Source of the DNA: Hyphochytrium catenoides
Lineage: Eukaryota > Sar > Hyphochytriomycetes > Hyphochytriales > Hyphochytriaceae
Assembly: GCA_900088475.1 (NCBI GenBank)
Contig: FLMG01003251.1
Span: 4,424 to 20,352, forward strand
Direction of reading: 5' to 3'
Length of the DNA: 15,929 nucleotides
Shown one piece after another: positions 1 through 11,400 of this stretch. The position numbers and the translations under genes were made by a program. Each line of letters opens with the position of its first letter. Within the stretch, counting starts at the first letter, position 1. The notes beneath the pieces are model-generated. The model was not told the origin of the DNA. It searched no databases and saw only the letters and a list, made by a program, of their open reading frames with translations.

Positions 1-2508
1 AATCCATTGTTAACACGCGGTGGGTGCTGCGGTCGCGAATAATAGCAGGAAAGACTATCTCGCATCTTCTCTGAAAGTAGTGCTGGCACCTAAATAAGGT
101 AAGGGTCAGACTTGGTATCCCGAGCTCAACATGGTAAAATGGGAAGCGAACTAGAGAGGCCAAAGGTCTATACTTGGCTGAAGAACCCTCCCAAAAAGTA
201 TATGACGCAACACTCCGGCATCCGAAGCTTATCGACCCTTCACGAACTAAGTTTTGGCGGAGTGTGTAGGGACAGAGTCTCTTACCGCTCAGCATTATTC
301 GCTTCGTGTAAGAAGTCTAGCTCCTTCGGCAAATTCTGCTTGGCTTCCTCTGCTATAGACTTGCAATAGGAAGGAGGAATGAAGAGGACACAAACAGCGC
401 ACGGATGGTCAGAACATATAAGAGGACCCACCAAGAGTGCTTCGCCGAAGGAGTAGGACCCATGATGGTAACAAACATACAGTGAAGACCCAAAGCATCC
501 CTTAATCAGCAGGCAATAAGCGAGGGAACCATTAAGATCACTTCTGACCTTGTAGGAGAAATCGGGGAATATTCTGGCTACGATATTGACCGCTAGATCA
601 AGAAGGTGCAAGTCCAATACTGAAAGTTCGCGTAGGCCACGGTGTTGGACCTTTACTGCCAACAGACGGCCAGTCCCAGGCTCTACCGCCGTGTGAACCT
701 ATAGTATGGGGCAAAGATAGCTCAGAGAATGTATTCACCAAACCTAAACCCGTGTCCCCATTAAGTCGACCGGTGTATCTTTCATCTCAGAATAAGCGCG
801 AGATAGGCGACAGACCAATCACGTCTTCCGTCCGCGTCTATCCCACCATCTCCCTCCCTGGCCTTTTCCTTGTGAGCTCACTAGTCCTTCACCTGGGCAA
901 GGGAAGCTGAAGCTATCGGCTGTCTTGAAAACTGATGGAAGACTTCAGAGACTGGACGGTTAAACTCCTCCTGAATCACCTGCACTACGTCCTCATAGCT
1001 GTAAAGCAAGCAAGAGAGAGTTAGCTTCCAACAGAGACATCGAGACCGCACCATCGAGGTGGGGGTGATGACGATGGTATTTCGGGTGTTGCAAGATGAG
1101 CCAAGGGTACAGAAAACTCTCTGCCATGGAGTGCGCATCTCTTGACTGCTAGATCTAAAGGCCCACCATAATAACAACTAAAACCTAGACCAGAACAGGC
1201 ACAAAGAGAGCGAGAAAGAGAGGGAGAGATTAAAAGCATACACCATATACATATATATATATATCGCAAGAGAGGCAAGGTGCCTTAGTGGTTAGGGAGT
1301 AATGATGACCTTGACTCCACATTCTGGTTGAAGAGCTGCCTCATCGTTTGGACATACTCATCAGGGAGCAGGTAGTCTAAAGTCCCTAGATGCTGACCAA
1401 CCTTCACGAAAACACCTGAGTATCATTGGAAGAGAACGAAGTCGAGGATTAGAGGAAGGAGAAGGTGATGTTGAATGGCCAAAGTGCGACGAAGAGATGA
1501 AAAGGTCCATCGAAGAAGGAAGAAACTAACTCACCGCCATTCTTCTTGCACACGTTGACTAATCGGTTGGCTGACTTCCGATGCAGGAGAGACTTCTCAG
1601 CTATCTCCATCTCCTTTAGAGACTGAAACAGTGTCGGACAGGCAAGGGGTATTAGTCTCGATCCATACCAAATCTCTGGCTGATACTCTCTAGTACGCTG
1701 CCAACCCAGCTTGTCCCGGGCCACTGTGTCTTCTACCTCCCCAGAGCTGGCCATTATTCACTGACCACAATTTCTACCAGAGTCAATTCTGCCATTCAAT
1801 GTTGCGTACGTACTCGGAGCCTTGCCTCCTCCTCCTCGTACTTATTTCTTGCCACATGTTCCTGCTGCAGGCGCTTCTCAAGCTCGCCAGCGGAGCTGTT
1901 AGGCAGGGCGGCCATCTGATGGCTGCGGAGGAGCTCAACTTCGCAAGAAAGCAACCGCTGCTCAGCTAATGGAAGGAATAAAGGGCAGAGGTAAGAATAA
2001 TAATGTAGAGATAAGAGAGCATGGGTAAGACCCCAGTGAGCGAGGTGGATACATCGCACTGCAGCAGGGGTACGAGGAAAGAAATAAAGGTTAAAGTTGC
2101 ATTGAAAGAGAACCTTCTGATGATATGCAACGCCCACCTACCCTCTGCCAGCTGCCGCTTTAGCTTCCAGAAAGTGTATTTGTAGTCCGTGATGATCCCT
2201 AGCATAGTCCAGCCAAATCTAAGACCTCGCACTAACGCCCGCCCTCCATTCCAGCCAGGGATCAGGGCTGACGAAGTGGAGGGTGAGGGTGACGGAGAGA
2301 GAAGAATGTATGCAACAGCTCCTCCTGCAGCTACTACTGCAAGCGTGGCTGGCACTGTTCCAATTACTCGTCGTCCAGAGGAAGTGACCAACGACTGGGC
2401 CTCCGGAACATTGGTTGTTCGTCGAACCTGTTGGGCAGGCCATACTCTTCCATGGCAACGAAGATGCTTGGCTGGTCGGATCAGGCTAGTCATTTGTCCT
2501 TGTCTCAT
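1..2508 (-). CDS. ADCK1-like ABC1/UbiB-family atypical kinase, 5' portion (eight exons, 3' end outside window)
   Basis: Exons, read on the minus strand: 2508-2142, 1965-1814, 1622-1535, 1415-1310, 998-893, 698-549, 359-286 and 89-1. All have GT-AG borders and matching phases, giving 377 residues. Residues 1-50 are arginine-rich and without a clear signal peptide, followed by a hydrophobic segment at about 52-70; this suggests a mitochondrial inner-membrane protein. The family KxGQ motif is K207-Q210 (VKVGQHLGTLDYLLPDEY), the alanine-rich loop is at 265-273 (PIASASLAQ), the ATP-site lysine is K289 (AVKVQH), and the conserved acidic helix runs around 327-347 (LPKELDFLHEANN). ABC1 proteins act in mitochondrial lipid and coenzyme Q biology; the exact ADCK1 substrate is not settled. 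The catalytic DFG region lies outside the window. Exon 2 adds a charged helical stretch (residues 123-173) that I do not expect from animal ADCK1. The start ATG has A at -3; a second ATG lies five codons in. Confidence 0.9.
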
Positions 2509-2790
2509 TTTACGGTTAGCCAGGGCTCATATAAAGCGTTCGAGCCTCATTGCTTCAGAAGAGAAAGAGCTACGCTTCTACTTCTTGCAAGGCTCTTTAG
2601 AGGTGCCGGACACTTCTAAAACAGAACGGTTTTCTCAAAGTTCTAGCAGCGACTCCGCGGCCGAGGCTCACCAACGTGCATCTCACTTTCAAGAACCGCA
2701 CTTCCTCTCATACAGCTCCCCTCCTTCGTCGTTTTGTCTCTTCTCATCTGTCGCTCGTCTGCCGCGTCTCGTCTCAGCTCCGACCCGGCG

Positions 2791-3032
2791 ATGACGTATT
2801 CGGATCGCGGCGAAGCGATGAAACGGAGATGCGAATCCGATGCCCAGATAGCCGCTAACGGCTCTCTCTATAGTCTGCCTGATCTTCTTGAGCGCACAAA
2901 CTACAGAATCTTCAGGTAACATGTACATCGCTGTAGCTAGGGGATCGCCCACCCGCCCTCAGAGGTCAGTTCTGTGAACTTTCTTGGAGAGGTCAGTCTG
3001 TTTGTGCTCGTATTCATCAGGAGAGCCACTAA
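2791..3032 (+). CDS. Possible small two-exon gene, unrecognised (competes with the minus-strand gene)
   Basis: An ATG at 2791 opens a 41-codon frame (ends LLERTNYRIF) that reaches a good donor, AG|GTAACA, at 2915/2916. Splicing to an acceptor at 2962 would continue in phase to a TAA at 3030-3032, giving about 64 residues. The intron would be only 47 nt, shorter than any other I modelled here. The second exon lies antisense to the last exon of the minus-strand gene at 2959-3356, and that reading looks more protein-like. The start lies 282 bp from the ADCK1-like start in divergent orientation, so the first exon could belong to a real divergent transcript. No family is recognised. Confidence 0.2.
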
Positions 3033-3356
3033 TAATAAATGAGGTACAAACTGCTTGATTTCTTGAACGCCGTCACAGTTTTGGATCTTCAATACGCCCA
3101 CCCATCCCGTATATTCATAATAAACGTTATTTCATCTCGGAACTGGTCTCCTTTTATTTCGGAATCTCCTGCTAAGGAAGGAAGGAGGAAGGAGGGAGGC
3201 TGTTGATGTCTCACACACAGGAACGGTCCCAAGTTCCAAAGGAAGGTCTTCCTAACAGTTGCCTCGACCACTCTTCCCAGCGCTTCCCACAAAGCCACGC
3301 AGCGCTGGCTTCAACAGCCACTTCTGGTCCTTGAATGAATAGCTTGGGTCTTCCAT
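2959..3356 (-). CDS. Probable small three-exon gene, unrecognised 81-residue protein
   Basis: Exons on the minus strand: 3356-3257, 3171-3096 and 3028-2959 (stop TGA). Introns are 85 and 67 nt. The first has a strong pyrimidine tract before its TTAG acceptor; the second acceptor is weaker. Phases match (1 then 2). The protein starts MEDPSYSFKDQKWLLKPALR, continues through a Gly/Ser/Lys-rich turn, and ends with a polar helical stretch (SPDEYEHKQTDLSKKV). It is hydrophilic with no signal peptide or membrane segment. An alternative donor six bases earlier (GTGGGC) also keeps phase and would remove two residues. The start has G at -3 and G at +4. It is divergent from the cathepsin gene, with 363 bp between starts. 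No family is recognised; the support is phase consistency and coding-like composition only. Confidence 0.4.
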
Positions 3357-4841
<1,485 letters not shown>

Positions 4842-4987
4842 GCCAGCTGCGCTGAGCCAATGCCAGTCACCTTCGCAGGCGATAGTTGACTAGTGTGGGG
4901 AAGAATGGGAGCAGCAGGACCCCAAAAGGCATGGACAAAAAGAAGTAGATACCGCTTAGGGGTTGAGCCTTCCTAAGCTTGAAAGAG

Positions 4988-6705
4988 TTAGGCCAATCCA
5001 CCTATTTCTAGCTCAAAGCGCCGAATAAAGTGTACAATGAACTCGTGTCTGTCTTCTGCAATCTTCCTTCCAGAAGCCGTTTTCATCATATCCTTGAGAA
5101 GGAGTAGCTTCTAGAGAAAGCGAGAGTGGGACCAAGCACAATGCAAGCGAGTGCCATTGAGTTTGAATGACCGAACACAGAGCGGCAGGGACAGAAAGCT
5201 TACCTCACTGAAATGGTCCATGGTTACTCCGTTTCCCTTGACATATTCATCTCTTGCCAATGGCTGAGGAGGTCTGAACGCCCAGCCCTGGTGGCCAATC
5301 ATTGTGAAAAGGTGGAGACAACTTTACTCTTCAGTCTGGCACAGATGCCCGTAACAGAGCGTGGGTCCAACGCACCTCTTCGTACAGAGGTCGCAGTTTT
5401 GCACCTCCATACGTGAAACAGCGAGCAAGTCCGATGGCACCAATGGCATCCTGAGCACCGGCGACACCACCCCAAAAGGTTAGCAAGAGCTTGGAGCAAG
5501 AAGCGCGGCAGAAAGGAAAGGCGACCGCACTTACCAGTCTATCTGCATCTTGTACGCAGGCAAGTTCGCGATCCTTAACCAAGGCACAACGTAATAAGCG
5601 TAAAAGGAGAACCCCATGGCATCAGGTTAGCTCCGTCTACCCGATAGACCGCTGCGGCTTCAAGAGCTTACCAGATCGAAAGCTTTGATTCCCTGTCCAG
5701 GGGCGCCTATTTCAGTTTTGAAGCTGACGCCCTCAATGACCCGACATATATCATCCACTTGATGTGCTGCAGGAGTCTGATGGCAAACTACTCAGTCAAA
5801 GTCGAAGGGAGAAGATAGACAGCAGACAAAGGCACATACATTGCCTCCGATTCTAAACATTACACAGAAAGGGACGTGACGCAGCAACAATTGGAGGAGG
5901 CAACGTAGTGCTGAATGGTGAACCAAGGGAGCATCGATGAGCAATAGTCGAACCTGCGCCAGCGTCTTAGCTAGAAATTGTCGGGCTACTGGCAGCGTGT
6001 TGGACTTTGCTTCTTGTTGTGGAGAAATAGCAGCCATTTCTACGCTCGTGGAAGCCTGAGTAGAGCTATATTTCCAGTCGTCCACATCATGGAGCAATGC
6101 AGCCATCTCAACCAGCCAGACATCAGATATACCCTGCCCATGAATAACAGTAAGACCATGCCTCAATCATTCATGAATGAAGGTTTAGAAAATCAAGGAT
6201 GATTGAGCAGACCGGAGGCGGCACTTAATGAAGGCGTTCGAAGGTTTACAAAGGGTGAAAGCAGAGTCTTACTTAACCATGCGTAAGGGAGGAGGGGACG
6301 CACAGAGGGAGAAGGCTATGAGGTATGGAGCCAAAGAGAGATGCGTTTAATTGAAGCACAATGGCAAAGATTAGATTTCACTACTTCACAGCCTCGTACA
6401 AGAGAGCCTGAGAAGAGAGACGCAAAATTGAAACTATAGGTTAGGAAAGTCGTGGGGTACGTGACACCTCCTCTACCGCCAGTCTCCTTGCCATCAGCCA
6501 GACTCTTTGAATATGTAGCCAGTCATGAGAGGCGTCATTCTCCCTCATTACGCTCTTGACAAAGTCAACGGTCTAATTGTACATTAAGCTTTAGTGTAGC
6601 TCCTAAGGCGAATTCTGTCAAGCAACTCTTTACCTTGATGATCAGATCTTCCTGCCATGAAGCTCGAGGCGGACAGACCGTGGAAACGGAGCCACACTCA
6701 GCCAT
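4988..6705 (-). CDS. HD-domain metal-dependent phosphohydrolase, YedJ-like (eight exons)
   Basis: Exons on the minus strand: 6705-6634, 6572-6468, 6133-5954, 5776-5672, 5573-5535, 5450-5376, 5287-5204 and 5110-4988 (stop TAA). They join without a phase conflict into 260 residues. HD signature residues are H40 (ASHDWLHIQRV), H74-D75 (ALLHDVDDWKYS) and D163 (VQDADRLDAIGAIGLARCF), which bind the metal in this family. The downstream FTYGGAKLRPLY and C-terminal KLLLLKDMMKTASGRKIAED segments are typical of the bacterial YedJ and related eukaryotic proteins; the natural substrate of this subgroup is not firmly known. No targeting signal is evident, so a cytosolic location is likely. The start is the first ATG after an in-frame stop and has A at -3 and G at +4. 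Introns are 61, 334, 177, 98, 84, 88 and 93 nt, and all seven are phase 0. Confidence 0.92.
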
Positions 6706-6974
6706 AATACCCTGTCGCTGGACAAGTCCCAGGAAAGCCTACGTCCAACTGCAAGCACAGACGAGCCTAGGTGCCGCAAAGTGCTATCTGAACATCAATG
6801 CAGACGCTCAGAGGACGATGAATAGAAGGCCAAGGCCTTATCGGTAGCGCTCATCAAGATTCTAATAAGGGCACGCACTTCAGGGAAGATCAAGATCCAC
6901 AGCAGGGCTCTAAGTGTCACAAGTATCAACCTCTTTGTGATGAGGGATTGATAAATAGTTGGCTTACAGACGCG

Positions 6975-7222
6975 ATGGATGATCAAGGGAGGGGCAATGT
7001 GGGCAACTCCAAGAAAAGCAGCACGAGAAGGTAAGACAGCAGCATTCTGAAGCTCCTCACTGAGAGCTCTGTATCAACCTGGTAATAAGATGCGCCAGAC
7101 TGCAGACTGCGGACTTTCAGGATGCGAAACTCTATGAGAACGCAGATTTCTTAGTTCTGTGGCTTATCTGTGGAGACACAGCGAACCTTGCTAGTAATGT
7201 GGTATTTTACATGTTTCTTTAG
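6975..7222 (+). CDS. Candidate small two-exon gene, unrecognised
   Basis: The segment 6970-7030 looks like an exon: it follows a strong acceptor (GGCTTACAG) and ends in a clear donor (AG|GTAAGA). An ATG at 6975 opens MDDQGRGNVGNSKKSSTRR in phase 2. Joining to an acceptor at 7098 (CCAG) gives a coding-like second exon, 7099-7222, that includes DAKLYENADFLVLWLICGD and a hydrophobic end, 59 residues in total. Weaknesses: the second acceptor has no pyrimidine tract, another acceptor at 7120 gives a shorter end, and the upstream acceptor implies a further 5' exon I could not place. It is divergent from the HD-domain gene. No family is recognised. Confidence 0.25.
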
Positions 7223-7271
7223 CGGTATATAACGCTTTTAGGCAGGACCAAAAACAATTTGTAAAAGACTG

Positions 7272-7299
7272 TGTTCGACTGTTATTGTTCGACTGTTAT
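7272..7299. repeat. Perfect 14-bp tandem duplication
   Basis: The unit TGTTCGACTGTTAT occurs twice head to tail with no mismatch (7272-7285 and 7286-7299). It lies in non-coding, AT-rich DNA. It is probably a recent replication-slippage duplication. Confidence 0.9.
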
Positions 7300-7550
7300 T
7301 ATAAGCGCCGTATACGATAGAACAAAGCTGAAAGCCTGGCTAAAACACCCATCCACAACCCGATTATTGGCAGAATTTCACAGGAACGTTTCGTTAAATA
7401 GGTAAATGTACCGCTTTGCAGGCGAATTATTCACAGAACGCCTTGTATCTTTCAAGAAATAACCAGAGAGAAAGAGTGCATATGGCCTGTATGTAACTAT
7501 TGAATTGGCCAACGACATAAGTGAGCGAGATGCATAAGTGGAGAACATTG

Positions 7551-7570
7551 AGGGAGACAAAAGAGAGAGA

Positions 7571-7618
<48 letters not shown>

Positions 7619-7760
7619 CAGAGAGAGACAGAGAGAGACAGAGAGAGGGAGGGAGTTTTGGGGGGAGGGGGTTGAGACACACAGACAGAGAGTGAAAGAG
7701 ATGAGACACACAGACAGGGAGAGAGTGAGAGAGAGAGGGAAGACAGAGCAGGTTGAGATA
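7551..7760. repeat. Long GA-rich purine tract (microsatellite)
   Basis: The plus strand is almost all purine from about 7551 to 7673. It contains a pure (GA)n run, then four 10-bp units of the type GAGAGAGACA, then G-rich sequence. A second layer follows: a segment beginning GAGACACACAGACAG appears at about 7674 and again at about 7703. Shorter GA runs continue at 7789-7813. The opposite strand is polypyrimidine. Confidence 0.9.
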
Positions 7761-8037
7761 AAGACTATGAGGAATAGTCCTCAATAATAGAGAGACAGAG
7801 ACAGAGAGAGGCAAGGAGAGTATATATATATGGGAAAGAGACCTGAAAGCATGCAAGCAACCAGGTGAAGAGCTCCAGGAGGGGCGGCGGGGTTGCGAGA
7901 CAGAGTGTGGAGCTGAAAGGCTCGCATGATCCCAGAGAGCTAGCTCTTCCTGTTCTGTCGATGGATTTCTCGAGCCAAACCGTCAGCTAAAGCTAAAACG
8001 TAAGGACTCTGTCTGTCTGTGCATGAGCGTGGAGACA

Positions 8038-8079
8038 AGAGAGAGAGAGAGAGACGAGAGAGAGAGAGAGAGAGAGACA
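8038..8079. repeat. GA microsatellite upstream of LARP6
   Basis: Two (GA)n runs separated by ACGA on the plus strand, about 200 bp before the LARP6 start. It has the same base and strand bias as the tract at 7551-7760. Another GA-rich stretch sits in the first LARP6 intron, near 8421-8443. Confidence 0.9.
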
Positions 8080-8282
8080 GCGATAAAGGAGTTGAAAGAA
8101 GAGGCAGGTCAATTCTTTGCGCCGTCACAAAGGAGACCCTTATTCTCTATCTCTCTTCTGTCATTGAGGCGTCTGACATTGGCTTCTTGCTCCATCGACA
8201 ACCACTCTTAGAGCCATACGGCGGCACTGACAACACAAGTCCGTCACTCTATTTCAAAAAGTCATTCATAAAGAAAGGAACT

Positions 8283-10641
8283 ATGGATAGCGACACCTTA
8301 CCTCTGAAGATCAAGGCTATCAATATTCAAGCTCTGGATAGCGATGAACTGAAGGTGAGCACGCCCAGTTTTCTAGGCATGAGGTAGCACTGGGAATAAA
8401 GGAGACGCTGGGCGAGGGGTGGGAGAGAGAGGGAGAGAGAGACTATGGGAACTGAGTCCCGGGGAGGGGGCAAGTGGGCTTGTCGTGGCTAAGGTCACTC
8501 TTATCCTCACGAAGGGTTGCTCTATTTGAAGTCTATCATCAATCTGGTTGTGCCTGCTAACTTTCTTCTCCTGCTCTATTCTCCTGGGTACTGGGGTCAC
8601 TATGCTAACTTTATGGTATCGCTCCACGCGGCAGCGGAGTCCTGGTGCAGCAGGGGATGCAGCAGAGACAGAATCCATCGGCGACTATGACATGCGTCTT
8701 TCAGAAGTACCGTCTGAACTGGAGTTCGATGATCTAGCTGGACTTAAACCTTCGTATGTTCTTTAGACTTTGGTCTTTCTTGAGGTCGCAGGCCGCTGAC
8801 AGGCCCCTCTTCCTTCTCTCTCTCTTCTGCCTCTTTGCGCTGTCTCCTCCTCCCAGAACCCCAGCCCCCGCTTTGACCGGCGAAGAGCTCGATAAAGCAC
8901 TTCTCAAGCAGATTGAGTTCTACTTCAGCGACGTCAACCTTCCTACAGACAGATTTATGCTGAAGAAGCTGAATGCGGATGGACAAGGTCAGTCTGCCTG
9001 AGTGGAGCTGAGCCTCGCTCCCCTATTTTGGCATATGAGGGAACTTTGTGCTTGTTGCTCTTCTTTTTCCTCTACTCCTCCTTCTATCCCTTGTAAGAGC
9101 TTTGTCGCCTATCCATTGTGTTATTCGTTGCTACGCGAATTCCTCTTCCTGTCTCTTGCGCCCTCTGCGTACCGGCATTCTTCCGGTGCTTTGTTGTCGG
9201 ATGTCTCACTATCTCCCCTTCCGTTCCTTTCACATTTCTTCTCATTGGACGCAACTCCTCGCCTTCGTCTTACTGTTAAACAGTCAAGATCTCAGTCATT
9301 GCCGGCTTCAAGCGCGTGAAGAAGCTCTCCAGCGATGTTCAGGTCATTGCCAACGCGCTACGCAAGAGCTCCTTTCTCAAAGTAACCGACGACGGCGCCT
9401 ACGTTGGACGTACGACGCCCATTCCAGAGGTGGATGAGGCTGACATTATCTCTCGCAGCGTAGTTGTGCAAAATCTGCCTCCTCATCCCTCTATTGACGG
9501 CTTAACGACTCAGTTCTCTCAATGTGGGAATGTGAGGCTAGTAAGAATCTTTCAGCCAGGAAAGAAGAGCAATTATGCCACGCAGGAGAGCAAGGAGATT
9601 GCACAAAGAGGTGTTTATGCCGTCATAGAGTATGACACGCAAGAAGCGGCTCAGAGAGCCGTGCAAGAGCTGACAGACAATGACAACTGGCGCAATGGCC
9701 TTCGCGTGACACTAAAGAGCGCCATGAACGCGGATAAGGCCAAGCAGCAGCCACAGCAGGCACAGAAGAAGAAAGGACAAAGAGGAAAGGACAGAGGAAA
9801 CTCCGAAACAGACTTCTCAGTCACTCCGAGGAGCTCTGTCTCTTCGGTAAAGAGAGAAGGCGAGGAGGAAGAGGAGGGCTGGATGGACAGTCGGCTGAGA
9901 CGAGGGGGGAAGGGCGTCCGCTCTTCAAGCTTTGACGTCCCTGACACGGAGCAGAGCCCGTCAGCAACTCGAAGAAGGATTAAAGCTGGAAGCGTGGATA
10001 TGACGGCTGGAGCAGAAGAGAGGTCAAAGCTTCGCCTCCCTAGGAACGGTGAGGGAGAAGAAGGCGGTGACAGCTCCAGTAGACGGATGAAAGGCGTAGT
10101 GCATGCAAGCAACAAAGACTGCGGCTTCATTCGCCCAAAGCATGGGAAAATGAAAGGCACTATTTTCTTCGCCATGTCTGATGTGATGTCAGGAGAAACT
10201 CTTAGGGTTGGGGATGACGTAGAGTACGACGTGGACACATCCAAGGATACCGGAGAAAGGAAAGCGGTTCGGGTCAAGAAAGTAGCGAAGTCGGACGCGA
10301 CACAGGCAGAAGAAGGCTCTAAAGCTCCTCCCCGGCTCCGTTTGCGGCTAAACTCAGGGAGCTCAGAGCCAGCCTCATCACCTGCTTCCAGTCGTGTCTC
10401 TCGCTCTCCTAGGACTTCTCCCTCATCCATTCGGACGTCTCCAATCGGGAGCAGGCCCTCTCCTTCGTCTGCAAGGGGAGGAGACAAAGAAGGGCATTTC
10501 GACCGGTATAAGATGGCTAAGGGCCCAGATGGAACGAAGGGCTTCCCAAGCAACCGAGCCCGGCCACCGGCTGGTCGGCCGTCCAGTCCTGTTAGTCCTG
10601 GCACGCCAGTGATCAGCCTCACCGTCAGAACCCAGATCTAG
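8283..10641 (+). CDS. LARP6-type La-related RNA-binding protein with added cold-shock domain (four exons)
   Basis: Exons 8283-8354, 8635-8753, 8857-8987 and 9284-10641 (stop TAG) join in phase (0, 2, 1) to give 559 residues. The La motif covers about 70-158: Q82, Y86, D95 and F97 occupy the RNA 3'-end pocket positions, with F85 where human La has tyrosine, and it ends in RTTPIP as in LARP6. An RRM-like domain follows at about 165-254 (RSVVVQNLPPHPS; GVYAVIEYD). A basic, Ser/Glu-rich linker leads to a cold-shock-like domain at about 376-441 (GVVHASNKDCGFIRPKHGK; GTIFFAMSDV). A Ser/Pro-rich stretch then precedes the LSA/SUZ-C motif at 514-528 (DRYKMAKGPDGTKGF), a LARP6 hallmark. The expected role is binding mRNA and controlling its translation or stability in the cytoplasm. 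The start has A at -3 and G at +4. The in-frame upstream extension is only GA-repeat translation, so I reject it. Confidence 0.93.
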
Positions 10642-11400
10642 CTCAGGCTCGCACCTACACTAGTGACCTTATAAATAGGTTGTCGTTGAGAGCCTGCGCG
10701 GCGGTCTCTCCCGTTGCTGCTAACCCTCTAGTATCTCTCTCTCTCTCTCTCTCTCTCTCTTTTGGCCTGCCTTCTTTATGCAGCTATCTCACATTTTCTC
10801 TTTTAGCTCTCGACTTCATCGCTCCACAGCGTCATTCGGTCTTCATTTATGCTATATCTTTCCGTCTCCTCTCTCTCGTGGCCATTGCCGTGCCTTTCTG
10901 GGGCCCTTCGGGGATGGCTCTTACCGGGGCGGCTGCGCCCTCCCTCATGGTCGCTGTTACCAGTATGACTAATGCTATTATTGACGCAATTTTTGAGGAT
11001 AACGAGGTCTGTCCTCTCATGCAACCTCTCTTGGACTTTAGAGCGTTGAACAGAAGGCTGACACTAGCTAGAAAGCACCGAGCATGTAGGCACAATAGGG
11101 ACTTGTCCGCTGTAGGCAACCCGCAAAGCTAGAATCTAGATGAAGGAGGAAAGAAGAGTCACACGTCAATTGACTTCATTTTCTGGTGCCTGATCTCTAG
11201 TTTTATGTCAGTCGTCTGAGCCTCGTGGCCTTGGAAGCAAAGCTCTGGGATGACTTGTCATCAGTTGGTGCTGTTGCACGCTCATTTTCAAGGATTCTTC
11301 ACGTCTTCCACTGGAGAGAATCTCCTTGGGACGCTGTTCCTTGGTCTGATCTAAGGCGACAGCGACTCCCAAGAGGCAGACCACCGTCAAAGTAGCCCTT
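10642..11400. other. Convergent spacer between LARP6 and a small minus-strand gene
   Basis: This 759-bp stretch lies between two gene 3' ends and probably holds both 3' untranslated regions. It contains a CT microsatellite at 10734-10760. A plus-strand frame runs to 11132; its best part starts at an ATG at 10915, but I found no splice support or family match. A minus-strand frame at 11208-11390 is polar and mildly coding-like, without a placeable start. Confidence 0.45.
10734..10760. repeat. CT microsatellite downstream of LARP6
   Basis: A (CT)n run on the plus strand about 95 bp after the LARP6 stop. It has the opposite strand polarity to the GA tracts upstream of the same gene. Confidence 0.9.

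Larger units (their letters stand above)
7223..8282. other. Non-coding spacer upstream of LARP6
   Basis: About 1 kb without a supportable gene. The left part (7223-7500) is fairly AT-rich and carries a perfect 14-bp tandem duplication. The middle and right parts are dominated by GA-rich tracts. Open frames here translate to Arg-Glu or Ser-Leu repeats and come from the microsatellites. The final 200 bp next to the LARP6 start probably hold its 5' untranslated leader. Confidence 0.6.

Noticed and set aside
5024-5029. AATAAA as poly(A) signal of the cathepsin gene
   Set aside because: It lies inside the last coding exon of the opposite HD-domain gene and could be chance; the signal used by this organism is unknown.
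7378-8128. Open frames made of Arg-Glu or Ser-Leu repeats
   Set aside because: They are translations of GA/CT microsatellites.
9651-10622. Long minus-strand open frame of 323 codons antisense to LARP6
   Set aside because: It lies wholly inside LARP6 exon 4, whose plus frame carries the RRM, cold-shock domain and LSA motif. The antisense protein is Ser/Leu/Pro-rich, as expected from the complement of Glu/Arg/Gly codons.
10680-11132. Plus-strand 150-codon frame after LARP6
   Set aside because: It opens at TTG, begins in a CT microsatellite, has its first ATG late (10915), and shows no family match or splice support. It is more likely 3' untranslated sequence.
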